Shown one piece after another: positions 1-8,996 of a stretch of DNA of 64,000 nt. How positions within the stretch are numbered: position 1 is the stretch's first letter; every line of letters starts with the position of its first letter. The position numbers and the translations under genes were made by a program. The notes under the pieces are model-generated. The model was not told the DNA's origin, ran no database searches, and worked only from the letters and a program-made list of their open reading frames with translations. The stretch lies in contig CAVSET010000002.1 of NCBI GenBank assembly GCA_963727075.1, positions 388,121 to 452,120 of the forward strand, written 5' to 3'. The stretch comes from Bog-756 sp963727075. Lineage in GTDB: Bacteria; Actinomycetota; Acidimicrobiia; Acidimicrobiales; RAAP-2.

Positions 1-582
1 AGCCGAGGCGGTCTGATTGGCCCCGAATGCCATCCACCGATCGCGCCCAGGCTCACCGGTACGAGGTTCGAAACCACTGTCCCAGCTCAGCCGGTCGTAG
101 TCGAGACCCATCGCCCAGCCTCGGCTCTCGGCCACCTCCCGACGGACAAGGGGAGGAGGCGTGCGGTGGTAGGAGCGCGGGTCCTCGATCCAGCCATTCC
201 GGGTGTACAGGGTGTCGGCATGGGCGAGCTCGACCGCCACCCTGGCATAGTCCCCCGGAAGCGGGAACCGACGAGGGGTCAGGGCCATGGCCAGGAGGGC
301 CTCGTCCATGGCCACTTGAGCGGCGAGGCCGACGGAGAGGTGTGGAGCGGGCAGTGAGTCGGCCACCTCCCCCCACAGCAGCGCGGATCCGACGAACTGG
401 AGCGTGCGCGGTATGGCCCGGGTGGCTCGGATCAGGGCCCGACGATGGAGAAAGTTGGTGACAGCCCGGATTGGTCCAGCGAGGAGGCGGTCGACGGCCG
501 ACGGTGAGGGAGATTGCACGGTCCCGTCATGCGTGTCGGCGATCTGACCACCGGACTCGGTGACAAGTTCGGCCTCCCCCAT
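1..582 (-). CDS. alpha/beta hydrolase family protein, N-terminal 194 residues (runs off the left edge)
   Basis: An uninterrupted frame runs from ATG at 582-580 to the window edge. The start is preceded by GGGGAAGGG about 6 nt upstream. The visible part contains NGWIEDPRSYHRTPPPL (about residues 130-146) and SGFEPRTGEPGRDRW near the edge. From memory, these blocks precede the catalytic fold in a family of actinobacterial alpha/beta hydrolases. The nucleophile elbow and the rest of the triad would lie outside the window, so the activity cannot be judged. The gene is divergent from the acyl-CoA ligase at 702, with 119 bp between the two starts. A lipid or ester substrate is only an inference from that neighbour. 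Confidence 0.7.
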   Translation of the reverse strand, partial: MGEAELVTESGGQIADTHDGTVQSPSPSAVDRLLAGPIRAVTNFLHRRALIRATRAIPRTLQFVGSALLWGEVADSLPAPHLSVGLAAQVAMDEALLAMALTPRRFPLPGDYARVAVELAHADTLYTRNGWIEDPRSYHRTPPPLVRREVAESRGWAMGLDYDRLSWDSGFEPRTGEPGRDRWMAFGANQTASA

Positions 583-701
583 GGGCGCCCTTCCCCAACT
601 GTGGTGCCTCGCCGATCCAGCGGGGCTCGCCACCTGGGATACTAGCTCTTGTGTTCGCATATGACAGGTGCATGTAGAACCATCGATCATCGAGGAGGGC
701 T

Positions 702-2333
702 GTGGCGTTCAATCTCGCTGATCTCTTTGAGAGCGTCGTCGACCAGGTGGGTAGTCAAACCGCGATGGTGTCTGGTGCTCGAAGGCTCACCTACGCCGAG
801 TTGGACCAACGGGCCAACCGCCTTGCCCACTACTTCGAGGGCAGGGGAGTCGGCCCAGGCGATCACATCGGTCTACAGCTGGCGAACGGAACCGAGTACA
901 TCGAAGGCATGCTCGCCTGTTTCAAAGCTCGTGCCGTGCCCATCAATGTCAACTACCGCTACAAGGTGGGCGAGCTGGAATACATCTACCAAGACGCGGC
1001 GCTGGCCGGTCTGATCTTCCACAGTCGATTTGCCAGGGCAGTGACCGGTGCCCTCGGTGCTTCTTCCGGGTCTCCTAGCCTTCTGGAGGTCTCCGATGGA
1101 AGTAGGTCATCGGGCGTCGCCGAGGACTACGAGGCGGCGCTCGACAAAGCCCCCGCCACGCGGGGGTTCCCGCTACGGCGATCCGACGATCTCTACTGCG
1201 TCTACACCGGCGGGACGACGGGCATGCCCAAGGGCGTGCTCTGGCGACACGACGACATCTTCTTTGCCGCCATGGGAGGCGGCGATCCACTGTCGCTCGG
1301 CAACCACATTGTCGCTCCCGACGAGCTTGCTGAACGGGTCCTGCGCCCTGGCATCACGGCCCTTGCCATACCGCCGTTTGTGCATGCAGCCGGGCACTGG
1401 TTGGCATTCTCAACCATGTTCGGCGGCGGGAAGATCGTCACTGTCGAGAGGGGCATCTTCGATCCATCCGAAGTGTGGCGGCTCGTCGAACGTGAGTCAG
1501 TCAACGTGATCGCAGTCGTCGGCGACGCCATGGCCCGCCCGCTGCTCGACGTGTTGGCGGCCGATCCCGACCGGTACGACCTCTCGTCTTTGATGGCCGT
1601 GGGGTCAGGTGGCGCGTTGCTGTCACCTTCTACGAAGGCCCAGCTGGCTGAGCTCTTGCCTGGACGCGTTGTTGCCGACCGCTTCGGGTCTTCCGAGACC
1701 GGACAGGTCGGTGGCGAAGCGCCAACCGGGAATCCCTATGGACCGCCCCGTCTGCGTGTCGACGACCGAACCGACGTGCTCGATGCCGATCTCGAACCGG
1801 TTAAGCCTGGCTCCGGTGAGATCGGGCGCCTGGCCAGGGGCGGCCATGTGCCCATCGGCTATATCGGTGATGCAGCCAAGTCGGCAACGACTTTTGTCGA
1901 GCGGGATGGCCAGCGCTGGGCGTTGCCAGGGGATTTGGCGACGGTGGAGACCGACGGGACGATCATCGTGCTGGGCCGAGGGTCGTTGTGCATCAACACC
2001 GGGGGTGAGAAGGTGTTTCCCGATGAGGTGGAGGCGGCGCTGAAGGACCACCCGGACGTCCGTGATGCAATCGTTGTTGGCATGCCCGACGCCCGCTTCG
2101 GTGAGCAGGTCGTGGCATTGGTGCAGCCCAGGACCGGACGCCGGGTCGACACAGGACTACTCCGCCAGTGCGTTCGAGACCGGTTGGCCGCGTACAAAGT
2201 TCCGAGAGTGATCGTGGTCAGAGAGGAGATCCTCCGGTCACCGAGCGGCAAGCCGGACTATCCGTGGGCGCGATCGATAGCCGAGTCGGTCAGCATTGAC
2301 GGTGGCAACGATGGTCAAGACCGGAAGAGTTGA
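702..2333 (+). CDS. fatty-acyl-CoA synthetase (FadD-type, ANL superfamily)
   Basis: Predicted to activate a carboxylic acid to its acyl-CoA with ATP and CoA; 543 residues is a usual length. The ATP-binding loop YTGGTTGMPKG is at about 168-178, the acyl-adenylate motif RFGSSETGQ at about 326, and PGDLATVE at about 408. The C-terminal SGKPDYPW region (about 515-522) carries the adenylation lysine. Start is GTG 702, with CGAGGAGGG at 691-699. The sequence resembles actinobacterial FadD enzymes acting on branched or steroid side-chain acids, but the substrate cannot be read from the sequence. It is convergent with the acyltransferase at 2445. Confidence 0.9.
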   Translation: MAFNLADLFESVVDQVGSQTAMVSGARRLTYAELDQRANRLAHYFEGRGVGPGDHIGLQLANGTEYIEGMLACFKARAVPINVNYRYKVGELEYIYQDAALAGLIFHSRFARAVTGALGASSGSPSLLEVSDGSRSSGVAEDYEAALDKAPATRGFPLRRSDDLYCVYTGGTTGMPKGVLWRHDDIFFAAMGGGDPLSLGNHIVAPDELAERVLRPGITALAIPPFVHAAGHWLAFSTMFGGGKIVTVERGIFDPSEVWRLVERESVNVIAVVGDAMARPLLDVLAADPDRYDLSSLMAVGSGGALLSPSTKAQLAELLPGRVVADRFGSSETGQVGGEAPTGNPYGPPRLRVDDRTDVLDADLEPVKPGSGEIGRLARGGHVPIGYIGDAAKSATTFVERDGQRWALPGDLATVETDGTIIVLGRGSLCINTGGEKVFPDEVEAALKDHPDVRDAIVVGMPDARFGEQVVALVQPRTGRRVDTGLLRQCVRDRLAAYKVPRVIVVREEILRSPSGKPDYPWARSIAESVSIDGGNDGQDRKS

Positions 2334-2444
2334 GGTGGTCCATCGGAGCAGGCTGGTCGTCTCGTGATGTCGGTGGACCTTCGGCAGCTGCAGTGTCCGG
2401 ATGTGGTAGCGGAACGCCACTCGAGACAGGAACTCCACTCCCAG

Positions 2445-3308
2445 CTATCCAAGGATGGGAAAGCGGCGTTCCGCTGCCAGTCGGTCGAGCGTTGCCTGCA
2501 TGGTCTCGGTGATCTCCTCATAGCACTCGCGGACGATCCCGTCGTCTTGGGCGGCGTCAGGACCGTACTTGGACCAGTGGATTGGTTCGCCCAGTTCGAC
2601 GGTGATCTTCGCCGGAAGCGGCCATGTCGGTATTCCTCCTGGAACGAGTCCGAGTGGCGGCCCGAACACCAGGGGCATGACCTTGATGCGGAACACCCGA
2701 TCGAGCCCGAGGCGCCTTGCGACCTGTTGTCCCCGGGCCAGGACGACAAGGGTCTCATGGGAGCCCACGGAGACGGCGGGAACGACCGGAGCCTGAGTGC
2801 GGAGGGCAAGTCGGATGAAGCCGAGCCGATCCCCAAATTGGATGCGGTTCCGTTGCCACCAAGGTCTGAAGACCTCATAGTCACCACCTGGGTAGTCGAA
2901 CAGGATCCCCCCGTCGTTGAGGATCGCCTCCGCGGTCTGGGGCCCGGCTTCGACCGCGCCGGCGCGTTCCAACAGGGGACCTATGGCCGGAATCGCGAGC
3001 AAGAAGTGGTGGAACAGCGCGTACACGGGCTCGTCTTCGCCTCGCTCCCGCCACCAAGCAGTGAGTAGGACAGGTATGTCAGGCGGCATCTGACCGCCCG
3101 AGTGGTTCCCAATCACGAGAATGGGTCCGTGTTCAGGAAGTCGCTCGAATCCTCTGACCTCTGACCTGAAGTACGCCGCATACAGTTCGAGAATCGGTCG
3201 GACGGCGCGAAGGAAGGCGGGGTCACGGGCGGAACCCGCCCGAGCAGATGTCACGTCGCGTCTGTCGACCACTCGTGAACTATGCACCACACAGGAGCTG
3301 TTCGGCAC
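2445..3308 (-). CDS. lysophospholipid/glycerol acyltransferase family protein (PlsC-like)
   Basis: A 287-residue protein predicted to transfer an acyl chain from acyl-CoA to a glycerolipid or similar acceptor at the membrane. It shows the catalytic block NHSGGQMPPD (68-77), a spaced variant of the family's NHX4D motif, and the acceptor-binding block FDYPGGDYE (137-145). This subtype, with NHSGG and no obvious transmembrane helix, is common in actinobacteria. The first 25 residues are low in family character, so the true start may be internal. It is convergent with the FadD gene, and together they suggest lipid remodelling. Confidence 0.8.
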   Translation of the reverse strand: MPNSSCVVHSSRVVDRRDVTSARAGSARDPAFLRAVRPILELYAAYFRSEVRGFERLPEHGPILVIGNHSGGQMPPDIPVLLTAWWRERGEDEPVYALFHHFLLAIPAIGPLLERAGAVEAGPQTAEAILNDGGILFDYPGGDYEVFRPWWQRNRIQFGDRLGFIRLALRTQAPVVPAVSVGSHETLVVLARGQQVARRLGLDRVFRIKVMPLVFGPPLGLVPGGIPTWPLPAKITVELGEPIHWSKYGPDAAQDDGIVRECYEEITETMQATLDRLAAERRFPILG

Positions 3309-3537
3309 TCAGAGGGTCCCGTTCCTCGCCCCTAGCCGTTTGGCGAAGGAGCCTGCCCGGGGAAACCCGGTACTCACGGCACCTTCGATGTCTTCCACTC
3401 GAGGCCATAGGCCGGAGTCGAACCCCTGTCTATCTCCGCAACCTGGGGTGCACGAGCGGAGCGTGGCTCCACACACGACGGGAGCATGGCTCCAGGCACC
3501 ATGCAGTGACCCCTGGTTGAGTTTGTAGTCGCAATAG

Positions 3538-4788
3538 ATGGCGCCGTCCGCGATGATGAAGGCCATGGCGAAGACCAACGGATGGGTGGCACCGGGTTTC
3601 GAGACCGTGCGCGAGGCGTTCACGGCCAACTTTGATGATGGATTGGAGGCCGGTGCTGCTTTCAGCGCGTATCACCGAGGGCAGAAGGTGGTCGATCTGT
3701 GGGGTGGTGTGGCCGATACGAGAACGGGGCGCTTGTGGGATGAGGACAGTCTCGTACTCGTCTACTCGACCACCAAGGGGATCACTGCCATGTGCGCGAA
3801 CAGACTCATTCAGGAAGGGGCCATTGACGTTGCTGCGCCAGTGGCGAACTACTGGCCCGAATTTGCTCAGGCTGGCAAGGAGGAGGTGACTGTGGCCGAC
3901 CTGCTGTCCCACCGGGCCGGGCTTGCATGGACGAACGATCCTCTGTCCTTCGAAGAGGCACTGGCCTGGGAACCTGTGATCAAGGCACTTGAGCGCCAGG
4001 CACCCTCATGGCCGCCAGGGACCGCCCATGGCTACCACGCCACAACGTACGGTTGGCTGGTTGGCGAGGTGGTGCGCCGGGTCAGCAGCCGTAGCCTCGG
4101 GAGCTACTTGAAGGAGCAGATTGCCGGTCCCCTAGGCGCGGAGTTCTTCGTCGGCCTCCCAGCTTCCGAAGAGCACCGCGTGGCTCGTCTGGTCTCGTTC
4201 CTCGAGTCTTTGGAATCGGGACACACTCTGCAGTCGCTCGATGCACTCGGCGCGACTGGATCCGACGCCGGCAAATACTTGGCTCCCGACGGACCGCTCT
4301 TCAAGGCTCTCGGGGCGCCGGGTGGGGCGTTGTCCGACCCAGGCGTATGGGACGACCCCCGCCTGCATGCGGCCGAGATACCGGCGGCCAACGGGATCTG
4401 CGACGCCCGATCCCTTGCCTGTCTCTATGCGGCTTGCGTGAGTGAAGTGGCGACCCCTTCCGGCGAAACATTCCGGATTCTGACCCCAGAGCAGCTCGAT
4501 CGAACGCTGCTCCCACAAACCGAAGGGCCGGACGTCGTGCTGATGGGGCTGGACATCCAGTGGGGTCTCGGCTTCATGCTCAACCGGGGGGTCATGGGAT
4601 CGGCAGGATTCGGTGGCCCACGCTCGTTCGGGCACTTCGGGATGGGTGGCTCGGTCGGTTGGGCGGACCCCGACCTCGAGCTGGCGATGGGCTACGTCAT
4701 GACTCAAATGGAGATCGGCACGACAGGGGACAAGCGGAGCTTCCGTCTGTTGCAGGCTTCGGTCCAAGCAGCTCGTCAAGCTGCTTGA
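3538..4788 (+). CDS. serine hydrolase of the beta-lactamase fold (EstB-like esterase)
   Basis: A 416-residue member of the beta-lactamase/penicillin-binding-like hydrolase family, whose members are usually esterases rather than beta-lactamases. The nucleophile motif is STTK (S77-K80). The conserved Tyr block is GYHATTYGW (Tyr at about 166), and the third motif is HFGMGGS near 366. No signal peptide is seen. Four ATG codons lie within the first 11 codons and the ribosome-binding site is weak, so the exact start is uncertain by up to 30 nt. A related gene sits at 55339-56526 on the other strand; the two share the STTKG and YWPEFA/AGK blocks. Confidence 0.85.
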   Translation: MAPSAMMKAMAKTNGWVAPGFETVREAFTANFDDGLEAGAAFSAYHRGQKVVDLWGGVADTRTGRLWDEDSLVLVYSTTKGITAMCANRLIQEGAIDVAAPVANYWPEFAQAGKEEVTVADLLSHRAGLAWTNDPLSFEEALAWEPVIKALERQAPSWPPGTAHGYHATTYGWLVGEVVRRVSSRSLGSYLKEQIAGPLGAEFFVGLPASEEHRVARLVSFLESLESGHTLQSLDALGATGSDAGKYLAPDGPLFKALGAPGGALSDPGVWDDPRLHAAEIPAANGICDARSLACLYAACVSEVATPSGETFRILTPEQLDRTLLPQTEGPDVVLMGLDIQWGLGFMLNRGVMGSAGFGGPRSFGHFGMGGSVGWADPDLELAMGYVMTQMEIGTTGDKRSFRLLQASVQAARQAA

Positions 4789-4911
4789 GAAGCCGACACT
4801 CGATCCCGGGTCCAACAACAACTATGCCAACGGGACCCGGACGCCTATGGCGGATTGCGGTGGCGCCACGAGCTGAATGCAATGGCGACCGTCGCCAGGC
4901 TTCCCTGGGCC

Positions 4912-6099
4912 TTACCCGCGCTCCAGCCGAAACTGATCTCGCTGAGCCTCGTCGGCGAAGAGCAGGATTGTCCAGGCATGATCCGCGCCACTTCGGCGCA
5001 GCGTCTCGTAACGGTGATTCCCGTCTTCGAGGAAGTACTTGCCGTCGCGGTATGACACCAGCAGCGGTGGCGGGTGCCATCCATGTTCGATGCTGTGCTC
5101 CATCGCCTCGACGTCAGACTCCCAGTCCGCCGGTGCCACGGGGACGACTGCTTCATCCTCGTCCGGGCCGGCCATTGGCGTAATCCGATCGAGTTCGAAC
5201 CGAATCGGTCCAAGGTAGGTCGCGCCGCCGAAGGCGAGGGCGGCAGCGAGGGGGGCGTTGTCGCTGCCCGGACTGGCGAGGAAGTCGACCACCCAACTGG
5301 ACAGCCGGCCCTCGTCCGCGGCGCGCTGGGCTGAGGCAAGTGAGAACTTGGTGGCGCCGGTCACGCAGGCGCTCCCCCGAGACGAGGCCGCCGCGATGAC
5401 ATCGGCGAGTGCGGCCAAGGATGGAGTTCGTTCGTAGCTGGCATCGAGGTGTAGCCCGAGTGGATCCATGAGGAATGGCCGGATCCCGGCCCGCCGGGCA
5501 CCGGTGACGTCGATCGCGGGCATGTCGCCGACGTACCAGACCTGGTCCACATCGAGGCCGAGGAGGTCGACGGCAGCCTCGAAGATCCGAGGATCGGGCT
5601 TCATGACGCCGACGTCGCCGGAGTCGACGACGCACTCGATATCAACACCGACGCCCGGACCCACCTGGCAGAGCTCAAGTTGGGCGAGTCGCTGGGCCAT
5701 CATGCCGTCGGCGTTCGAGACGATGCCGAGCCGGACTCCGGTGTCGGCTAAGGCTTGCAGGCCTTCGCGGCTGCCTGGGACGGGTTCGACCCACAGCGCG
5801 GCATCGGCGAACTCGCTGTCGATGTGTCGATGGGCCTCGTCACGCCAATCCTCCGGTATGCCGCACTCGGCGACGTAGGTCTGGAGATAGTCGAGCCACG
5901 CCTCGGCCCAGGTCACCTCGACGTCGAGGTGGGTCCCGAACCGTGCTGCAGCGCGGTAATGCGCATCGGTCAGCACCTCTGGGTCGACTGAGCACTCGGC
6001 TCGGGCAAAGGCCCCGAGGATCCGCTCGGAGTCAGGAAGGACAAACACGCCGCCGGCGTCGAGGAGCACGGCCGCCGGAGGATCGCTAGTAGAGGCCAT
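4912..6099 (-). CDS. two-domain protein: HAD-like hydrolase fused to ParB-like domain
   Basis: 395 residues with two recognisable halves. Residues 10-215 form a HAD-superfamily domain: LLDAGGV (Asp14), SNAD (Ser128), KPDP (Lys167) and GDMPAID (191-197). The usual second Asp of the DxD signature is Gly, so phosphatase activity is uncertain. Residues about 265-390 contain SPGSDNAPLAAAL, HPPPLL and EDGNHRYETLRR (358-369). The DGNHR element is typical of ParB/sulfiredoxin-like domains that bind or hydrolyse nucleotides. The joining segment reads straight through. I know such ParB-like proteins as stand-alone actinobacterial genes, so the fusion is notable. Function unknown. Confidence 0.75.
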   Translation of the reverse strand: MASTSDPPAAVLLDAGGVFVLPDSERILGAFARAECSVDPEVLTDAHYRAAARFGTHLDVEVTWAEAWLDYLQTYVAECGIPEDWRDEAHRHIDSEFADAALWVEPVPGSREGLQALADTGVRLGIVSNADGMMAQRLAQLELCQVGPGVGVDIECVVDSGDVGVMKPDPRIFEAAVDLLGLDVDQVWYVGDMPAIDVTGARRAGIRPFLMDPLGLHLDASYERTPSLAALADVIAAASSRGSACVTGATKFSLASAQRAADEGRLSSWVVDFLASPGSDNAPLAAALAFGGATYLGPIRFELDRITPMAGPDEDEAVVPVAPADWESDVEAMEHSIEHGWHPPPLLVSYRDGKYFLEDGNHRYETLRRSGADHAWTILLFADEAQRDQFRLERG

Positions 6100-6183
6100 A
6101 CCCAGAACGTACCCAGAGCCGGCCTATGCGCACGAACGCGACCCGATCTGCTCGACCGAAGGACACTGCACCTCACGAGATGA

Positions 6184-6214
6184 TGGATCGATTCTCTATT
6201 GGCCGGTCGATCCA
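6184..6214. repeat. inverted repeat in the intergenic region before the DUF2267 gene
   Basis: TGGATCGA (6184-6191) and TCGATCCA (6207-6214) are perfect inverted repeats with a 15-nt spacer. They lie between the divergent HAD/ParB fusion and the DUF2267 gene. A protein-binding site is possible, but nothing else supports it. Confidence 0.35.
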
Positions 6215-6298
6215 CAGAAGTCCTCGCAGTTCGTGACCCAGCATGTCGGGGGCTGTCCGGACAGACGTTCTGTCGGCACTGGCTGGCGGCCCGATTCT

Positions 6299-6341
6299 GT
6301 GACCTTCGGCCCTATCCCGGGGAGCGGACGCCGACGATCAT
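6299..6341 (+). promoter_or_regulatory. dormancy-box (DosR-like) promoter for the DUF2267 gene
   Basis: The box GTGACCTTCGGCCCT (6299-6313) matches the local consensus RGGACCTTYGGCCCT. Its centre, 6306, is exactly 30 nt before the hexamer GATCAT (6336-6341). A start site 7-8 nt further falls on the ATG at 6349, which predicts a leaderless transcript. Confidence 0.65.
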
Positions 6342-6348
6342 GGGGCCT

Positions 6349-6765
6349 ATGGCACACCAGGTAAGCGTGATCGATCGGACCGTCGCCAAGACGAACGAAT
6401 GGCTCGAGCGACTGTGTCGGGAACTGGAGATCGATGACCGGCAGCATGCCTACGGCGTCCTGCGGGCAGTGTTGCACGCACTGCGTGACCGCATCGGCCC
6501 CGAGGTCTCGGTCCATCTGGCCGCCCAACTGCCGTTGCTCGTGCGAGGGATCTTCTACGAGGGCTGGGACCCCGGTTCGACCCCGCAGAAGCTGACGCTC
6601 GACGAGTTCATCGTGCGGGTCGAACGCGAGGCCACCCTCCAGAGCTCGGCCGAGGCGGCGAGTTCCACTCGAGCCGTCATGCAGGTCTTGTGGGATGAAT
6701 TGGCCCCAGGCACCATGGACCACGTGATCGCCGTCCTTCCCGACGAGTTTGCTGTCGTTCTCTAG
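6349..6765 (+). CDS. DUF2267 domain protein
   Basis: 138 residues made almost entirely of a DUF2267 domain, a helical domain of unknown function found in actinobacterial stress gene groups. Recognisable blocks are VLRAVLHALRDR, LAAQLPLLVRG and FYEGWDP. I chose ATG 6349 (MAHQVSVID) because the dormancy-box promoter just upstream predicts transcription starting there. ATG 6340 in the same frame is the alternative. No Shine-Dalgarno sequence lies close to either, which agrees with leaderless translation. The next gene (6805) is on the same strand 39 nt after the stop. Confidence 0.8.
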   Translation: MAHQVSVIDRTVAKTNEWLERLCRELEIDDRQHAYGVLRAVLHALRDRIGPEVSVHLAAQLPLLVRGIFYEGWDPGSTPQKLTLDEFIVRVEREATLQSSAEAASSTRAVMQVLWDELAPGTMDHVIAVLPDEFAVVL

Positions 6766-6804
6766 TACCGAGGGCACGAACTGGAGCCGGCCGGACGCCA
6801 GCCG

Positions 6805-7524
6805 GTGAGACCGCTCGATTCCAAAGACCGGCTGGCTGATTCCATTGTTCGTCAGTTCGGTGGTCGGTACTCGAACGAGCTCGGTATCGATGTGGACGCT
6901 GGAGATGCCGAGGTGGAGCGCTGGTTTCTTGCATCGTCGCTGTTCGGCACCCGGATTTCGGCACGGATTGCCGAACGGACCTTTCATCAGTTGACCCGGG
7001 CCGGAATCAACCGGATCTCCGATGCTGGAGGGTGCACATGGGAAGAGCTGGTCGCGCTGCTCGACGCTGGCGGATACGCGCGATATGACTTCAGGACCGC
7101 CACGCGCCTCCAGGCGCTGTCCGAGCTGGTTGGCCTGCAGTTCGGCGGCGATATCGGTGAGATCGGTCGGCGCTACACCGACCCGGCAGCCCTCGTGGCA
7201 CTCCTTGATGATCTGCCGGGCTGGGGACCGGTGACGATCGGGCTCTTCCTGCGGGAGCTTCGTGGGGTCTGGCCTGGTGCTCGAGTGCCCCTCGATCCGC
7301 GGGCAGCCGAGGCAGCCCGTCACCTGGGGTTGCTCACCGGGCGCGAACGAGACGAACTCGCCCGTATCAAGCGCATCGCAGTGCGGGCTGGACACGACGA
7401 ACGGGACGTCGAGGCAGCCCTCGTTCGGTTCGGGCTGGCCCATCGACGAACGACAGGATGTCCAGGAGGAAGCCGCTGCGCCATTCTCGGGCCGGCTCCT
7501 GGCCGTGGCCCCGCAGCGACGTAG
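6805..7524 (+). CDS. HhH-GPD (endonuclease III-like) DNA glycosylase-related protein
   Basis: 239 residues. The helix-hairpin-helix block LPGWGPVTIGLFLREL (137-152) is followed by VPLDPRAAEAA. Asp164 there is at the spacing where HhH-GPD glycosylases carry their catalytic Asp. A possible base-excision DNA repair enzyme. The lysine that makes a glycosylase bifunctional is not evident. The four-cysteine iron-sulfur cluster of EndoIII is absent; only two Cys remain in the tail TGCPGGSRC. Start is GTG 6805 with a weak ribosome-binding site. It may be cotranscribed with the DUF2267 gene and so share its dormancy-box promoter. Confidence 0.65.
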   Translation: MRPLDSKDRLADSIVRQFGGRYSNELGIDVDAGDAEVERWFLASSLFGTRISARIAERTFHQLTRAGINRISDAGGCTWEELVALLDAGGYARYDFRTATRLQALSELVGLQFGGDIGEIGRRYTDPAALVALLDDLPGWGPVTIGLFLRELRGVWPGARVPLDPRAAEAARHLGLLTGRERDELARIKRIAVRAGHDERDVEAALVRFGLAHRRTTGCPGGSRCAILGPAPGRGPAAT

Positions 7525-7616
7525 CAAGTTGTGGAGCCGAATCCACGGAGATGCACCGGCTCGATCGTGGCTTCCAAGCGGTTCCCATCCTGCCGATCCG
7601 CGACCGCGCTTTCTGA

Positions 7617-7886
7617 TCAGGCGCCTCGGCGGCGCCAGGGAGGGCTGTGAAGCGGGACCGGTGGCGCTTGATGCGGAGGAGCTTGACGTTGTTCAGGGTG
7701 CACGGAGGTCACCGTCCTTCGATCGTCGAGCGCGAATCGGTGACAGTGCCGGCACAGGCCCTCGTGGAGGTGCGTACTTATACCACAATTCCCGCAAGTG
7801 TCTTCATGGCGCGAACTCCCGTCCTCTCGCTGTCCCACCTCTTCCGGCTGACGTCGAGCGAGATGCTGTTCCCTACGCTGTCCCAT
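7617..7886 (-). CDS. small putative zinc-ribbon protein
   Basis: An 89-residue frame starting at ATG 7886, preceded by AGGAG 6 nt upstream. It contains CGNC-x10-CRHCHRF, a C-x2-C-x10-C-x2-C arrangement typical of a zinc ribbon. The flanks are Arg/Gln/Pro rich and carry no family signature. It lies 177 nt downstream of the PRPP synthetase gene on the same strand and could be the last gene of that transcript. Composition outside the Cys core is poor, so the call rests on the Cys spacing and the ribosome-binding site. Confidence 0.4.
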   Translation of the reverse strand: MGQRREQHLARRQPEEVGQREDGSSRHEDTCGNCGISTHLHEGLCRHCHRFALDDRRTVTSVHPEQRQAPPHQAPPVPLHSPPWRRRGA

Positions 7887-8063
7887 GGCGGCTCCTGTCA
7901 TCGCTGCACATTGTCATTCGACTGGCAATGCCGTCCTCGGTATGAGGGGTGATGTGGACCTTGAGGAGGGCCAGAAGTCCCAAAGGCACAAGATTCGAGA
8001 GGCCCATCATCCAGAAGCAGACCACCGCTCTTGGCGGAGGACCTCACGTGGTCTTTGCCGATC

Positions 8064-8996
8064 TCAGCCGCCTTCGAGAAGCTCACCGATGGGCTCGTCG
8101 CGGTGGAGCCGACCGATTGCCGTGGTCAACAGGGGTACGATCGACGCCACCACCACCGGCAGCGCTGGGCTCCCGGCCCCGCTCAGGCTGTCAGTGACGA
8201 CCAGTCGCCGCACTGGAAGACGGGCGAGTCTCTCAGCGGCGTCGCCGACAAAGAGGCCGTGGGTTGCGCCCACCACGACGTCCGGTCGGGCACCTTTGTC
8301 GAGGAGCACTCGTATCGCGGCTTCGATGGTGGCGCCCGTGGTGATCATGTCGTCCACGATCACGACTGGCCGCCCGTCAACCTGGCCCATCAGCTCCTCG
8401 GCTCGGACCGTGTTGCCGGTCACCCGGGTCTTGTGCACGATGGCCACCGACAGGTCGAGCAGGGATGCATAGTGTTCGGCGAGCTTGCCGGCCCCGAGGT
8501 CGGGAGCGACGAGCACGGCGTCCGGGGTGATGTAGGGAATTAGGGCGTTGGCGATGACAGGAGCCGACGTGAGCGTCTCGACCGGGATAGCGAACATGGC
8601 CTCAAAGGCTGCAGGATGGGGATCGACGACCACGAGCCGGTCGATCGCGGTAGCGATGATCGCCGCCACCACTCGTGCCCCGATCGCCTGCCCGTCTTCA
8701 CGACGCCGGTCTTGGCGGCCATAGCCAAAGTAGGGCACGACCGCGGTTACACGGCCGGCGCAGGCGCGCCGGCAGGCGTCGATCAAGAGCAGGAGCTCGA
8801 CAAGGTGGTCGTTGACCGGCGGGCCGGTGGGCTGGACGATGAAGACGTCATCACCACAGACACTGGGGACAACCGGCCGCAGCTCGCCGTCGGGGAATCG
8901 CTCGACCTTGCCCAACACCGGGCCGGCACCCAACGCCGATGACAGTTTCGCGGCCAGCGGCTGGTTGGCGGTGCCGCACACGACCCGGAGGCTCAC
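8064..8996 (-). CDS. ribose-phosphate pyrophosphokinase (PRPP synthetase family)
   Basis: 310 residues, the usual length. Predicted to make PRPP from ribose 5-phosphate and ATP in the cytosol. FGYGRQDRR (90-98) is the ATP loop region, KTR (189-191) lies in the flexible loop, and VVIVDDMITTGAT (211-223) is the PRPP-binding loop. VVDPHPAAFEAMF replaces the DLHAxQIQGFF of housekeeping Prs, which suggests a divergent paralogue. Its ATG overlaps the stop of the upstream PRT/hydrolase gene by 4 nt (ATGA). The pair is therefore an operon and falls under the dormancy-box promoter at 10383-10425. Confidence 0.85.
   Translation of the reverse strand: MSLRVVCGTANQPLAAKLSSALGAGPVLGKVERFPDGELRPVVPSVCGDDVFIVQPTGPPVNDHLVELLLLIDACRRACAGRVTAVVPYFGYGRQDRRREDGQAIGARVVAAIIATAIDRLVVVDPHPAAFEAMFAIPVETLTSAPVIANALIPYITPDAVLVAPDLGAGKLAEHYASLLDLSVAIVHKTRVTGNTVRAEELMGQVDGRPVVIVDDMITTGATIEAAIRVLLDKGARPDVVVGATHGLFVGDAAERLARLPVRRLVVTDSLSGAGSPALPVVVASIVPLLTTAIGRLHRDEPIGELLEGG

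Noticed and set aside
3415..3460. tRNA-like GGAGTCGAACCCC on the plus strand
   Set aside because: Read on the minus strand the T-loop is present, but the T-stem does not pair and no acceptor, D or anticodon arms can be placed.
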